Below, in pieces: positions 6,228-7,156 of a DNA stretch of 7,156 nt. The stretch comes from Chitinispirillales bacterium (GTDB lineage Bacteria; Fibrobacterota; Chitinivibrionia; Chitinivibrionales; Chitinispirillaceae): assembly GCA_031254445.1 (NCBI GenBank), contig JAIRUL010000029.1, forward strand, positions 1 through 7,156, written 5' to 3'. Position numbers and translations under genes: made by a program. The first letter of the stretch is position 1. Every line of letters begins with the position of its first letter. Under the pieces are notes generated by a model that had not been told where the DNA came from, searched no databases, and saw nothing but the letters and a program-made list of their open reading frames with translations.

Positions 6228-6551
6228 TTAGAGTCCAAGCATCTTGTCTAAATCTTCAACCGAGCTATGCCAATTGGCCGGAGCCTTCCCCATAAGCATA
6301 GCGTCCCCCTCTTTGAAGGCGGTTACGGTCTCGGCGTTGAAACGCGGCTCCCCCTCCCTCGTCGCCGGATAGCGGTGTCCTGCGCAAATGGGGCACTCCG
6401 AGCCGTTTTCAAACCACAGCTCTCCGGCATTCCCCGCTTCCGCCGCGCGTGTTTCCCTGCTCTTTAAAAACTCCACAAAGTCCAGCACTTCCCCCACGCG
6501 GGACGGTGGCAATGCCCTGATCTCCTCGATAAGCAGTTCGGTGGTCGTCAT
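6228..6551 (-). CDS. DUF2281-like / DinJ-like antitoxin, probably orphan
   Basis: A 107-residue protein. The N-terminus (about 4-32, LLIEEIRALPPSRVGEVLDFVEFLKSR) is the DUF2281-type helical segment common in antitoxins. The middle has CPICAGH (53-59), a possible metal-binding or structural motif. The C-terminus (71-107, FNAETVTAFKEGDAMLMG ... SSVEDLDKMLGL) resembles the toxin-wrapping tail of RelB/DinJ antitoxins. The start at 6551 has GGAGG at 6558-6562 with a six-base spacer; a longer frame to 6584 runs into promoter DNA and is rejected. The gene itself is intact, but the toxin after it is reduced to 29 codons, so it is an antitoxin without a working adjacent partner. It could still repress related promoters or neutralise a toxin encoded elsewhere. 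The family assignment is from pattern memory. Confidence 0.72.
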   Translation of the reverse strand: MTTTELLIEEIRALPPSRVGEVLDFVEFLKSRETRAAEAGNAGELWFENGSECPICAGHRYPATREGEPRFNAETVTAFKEGDAMLMGKAPANWHSSVEDLDKMLGL

Positions 6552-6630
6552 GTTTATCCTCCGTGGAATGATGTATACCCGCAATATAAGTTATGCCGCA
6601 GGTATCTGTGGGGATTTTTGATTTTTCCGG
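6552..6630 (-). promoter_or_regulatory. upstream control block of the orphan antitoxin
   Basis: Near-duplicate of 4351-4430. It contains the antitoxin Shine-Dalgarno, the shared AATATAAGTTAT run, and an imperfect form (ATGCC-GCA-GGTAT, 6593-6605) of the small inverted repeat. One of the two GTTATAC direct repeats is changed to GTATAC. The coding sequences that follow the two blocks are unrelated, so the block appears to be a reusable promoter/operator module. Confidence 0.5.
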
Positions 6631-6698
6631 CAGAAAACGGCCTCCGCCGTTGCCCCGCCGAAAGAGATAAAGATGTTAGTGTCCACAACAATTTTCAT
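6591..6698 (-). pseudogene. truncated copy of the PIN toxin (5' end only)
   Basis: The frame starts MKIVVDTNIFIS, nearly identical to the first 12 residues of the intact PIN toxin. It continues FGGATAEAVF, perhaps still toxin-derived with a small deletion, then runs into the neighbouring TA control block and stops after 35 codons at 6591-6593. Only the first catalytic aspartate is kept, so it cannot be active. The start overlaps the end of the broken antitoxin copy by four bases, as in the intact pair. Confidence 0.75.
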
Positions 6699-6868
6699 TG
6701 GACGAGGTTTCTCTGTTCTTCGCGGTATTGCCTGATTTCCTCATTGATTACCCACCGGCGTAATCCCTAGGCACCTACCGTGCGCGTTAAGTTCATCTAT
6801 TGCCTTTTCGCGCAGATAGGTCTCTATCGCCTCGCCGACTAACTCTTCGCGGCTGCGTTCTTCCTTAT
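6695..6868 (-). pseudogene. broken copy of the RHH antitoxin
   Basis: This is DNA-level duplication of 4117-4290, with a 43-base run (6711-6753) identical to 4133-4175 and about nine in ten bases matching overall by eye. It has lost the N-terminal RHH strand and first helix: similarity begins at K-E-E-R-S-R-E-E-L. One extra base (CCCACC near 6751-6756 where the intact copy has CCCCC at 4173-4177) shifts the frame after ...LGITP and brings in a stop. The C-terminal part downstream of the shift is still almost unchanged, suggesting the damage is recent. It cannot give a functional DNA-binding antitoxin. Confidence 0.82.
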
Positions 6869-6871
6869 ACC

Positions 6872-6896
6872 GCGCCCCGCCGGGGCGCTTGTTTTT
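6872..6896 (+). terminator. rho-independent terminator
   Basis: GCGCCCC (6872-6878) pairs perfectly with GGGGCGC (6882-6888) around a three-base loop, followed by TTGTTTTT (6889-6896). This is the classic + strand intrinsic terminator form. It sits exactly where similarity to the antitoxin ends. No intact + strand gene precedes it within 700 bases, so it would stop read-through from ureD, or it came with lost DNA. Confidence 0.7.
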
Positions 6897-6899
6897 AAA

Positions 6900-7025
6900 C
6901 AGTATCCCCCCGCATCTTTATGTGGGGGGATATTGATAGGGGGGTTAAGGGATCGGGGCGTTACGGGGCAGCGCCCCGTCCCCAAAAGATTTAAAAAGCT
7001 TTGATTTTTATCTTTCGACTTTAAA
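6900..7025 (+). repeat. second long copy of the hairpin-bearing repeat
   Basis: Same order of blocks as 4610-4769. It has a 14-bp stem (6900-6913 with 6922-6935, 8-base loop, two G-T wobble positions), a G-rich stretch, ATCGGGGCGTTACGGG, a second hairpin ACGGGGC-AGC-GCCCCGT (6963-6979), GTCCCCAAAAGATTTAAAA, and an AT-rich tail with GACTTTAAAGAC. The second hairpin is much better formed here than in the other copy. It lies between a terminator and the promoter of the next gene. Confidence 0.8.
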
Positions 7026-7073
7026 GACTTTTATAGCGTTGTTAAAAAAAATTAAAAAAAAGTTATTTTCCTA

Positions 7074-7102
7074 TTGACATCCGTAAAACATAATATTATC
7101 TT
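7074..7102 (+). promoter_or_regulatory. sigma-70-type promoter for a gene beyond the window
   Basis: A perfect -35 TTGACA (7074-7079) is followed, after 17 bases, by TATCTT (7097-7102, four of six matches). A TAATATTAT run just before it (7091-7099) offers a closer -10 sequence but with a shorter spacer. An A/T-rich stretch (7041-7060) upstream could act as an UP element. A transcript from here would start near 7108-7112 and lead into the ribosome binding site at 7151. Confidence 0.6.
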
Positions 7103-7111
7103 TAAGTAGAA

Positions 7112-7130
7112 ATTTGCGAATACTGCAAAT
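7112..7130 (+). promoter_or_regulatory. inverted repeat in the downstream gene's leader
   Basis: ATTTGC (7112-7117) and GCAAAT (7125-7130) form a 6-bp inverted repeat with a seven-base centre, near the predicted transcription start. The same stretch also reads as a near-direct repeat GCRAATAC. It is a candidate repressor site or a small 5' leader hairpin. Confidence 0.3.
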
Positions 7131-7150
7131 ACGAAGCAAACCCATCTCGA

Positions 7151-7156
7151 AAGGAG
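7151..7156 (+). promoter_or_regulatory. Shine-Dalgarno of a gene starting past the window
   Basis: AAGGAG forms the last six bases of the window, at the right distance from the promoter. A start codon is expected some 5-10 bases beyond the edge. The gene itself cannot be seen. Confidence 0.55.

Noticed and set aside
3649..6868. TA cassette and remnants as parts of an insertion sequence or integron
   Set aside because: No transposase, integrase, attC-like site or convincing terminal inverted repeats were found in the window.

Overview
The window carries a nearly complete nickel-urease locus on the + strand, broken up by toxin-antitoxin (TA) modules and their debris on the - strand. The structural genes are a fused gamma+beta subunit gene (102-782) and the catalytic alpha subunit ureC (787-2496). 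The maturation genes ureE, ureF, ureG and ureD (called ureH in Helicobacter) follow. Every metal-binding and catalytic residue of UreC that I know of is present, and all four accessory proteins look full length, so the enzyme should be functional. No urea channel (ureI), urea transporter or nickel transporter gene is visible in the window.

The organism is a bacterium with GC-rich coding sequence, standard genetic code and good Shine-Dalgarno sites. The gamma-beta fusion, its C-terminal tail, the UreE/UreG sequences and the order A-C-E-F-G-D resemble the Helicobacter-type operon, although base composition is unlike Helicobacter. I cannot name the genus. An anaerobic or gut-associated bacterium (for example a spirochaete or firmicute) is only a guess.

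Layout: (1) 1-101, leader and perhaps the last codons of an upstream gene. (2) 102-3648, ureAB-ureC-ureE-ureF, tightly packed. (3) 3649-4782, an antisense TA cassette (RHH antitoxin + PIN-domain toxin, 3707-4350), its upstream block and an intergenic repeat with a long hairpin; this splits the operon. (4) 4783-6137, ureG-ureD. (5) 6134-6868, a - strand graveyard: a hybrid DUF2281/DinJ-like antitoxin followed by only the first ~29 codons of a YafQ-type toxin, then a broken second copy of the PIN TA pair. (6) 6872-7156, a terminator, a second full copy of the hairpin repeat, and a promoter with a ribosome binding site for a gene that starts just past the window.

UreAB and UreC form the apoenzyme. 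UreD, UreF and UreG bind it, and UreE brings nickel for GTP-dependent assembly of the two-nickel site on the carbamylated lysine.

The most unusual material lies outside the urease genes. A dispersed repeat family has two long copies whose stem differs by a paired substitution. An identical 18-base element lies exactly 41 bases before both the ureE and ureG start codons. Two unrelated antitoxins share an almost identical upstream block, and there are TA remnants at several stages of decay.
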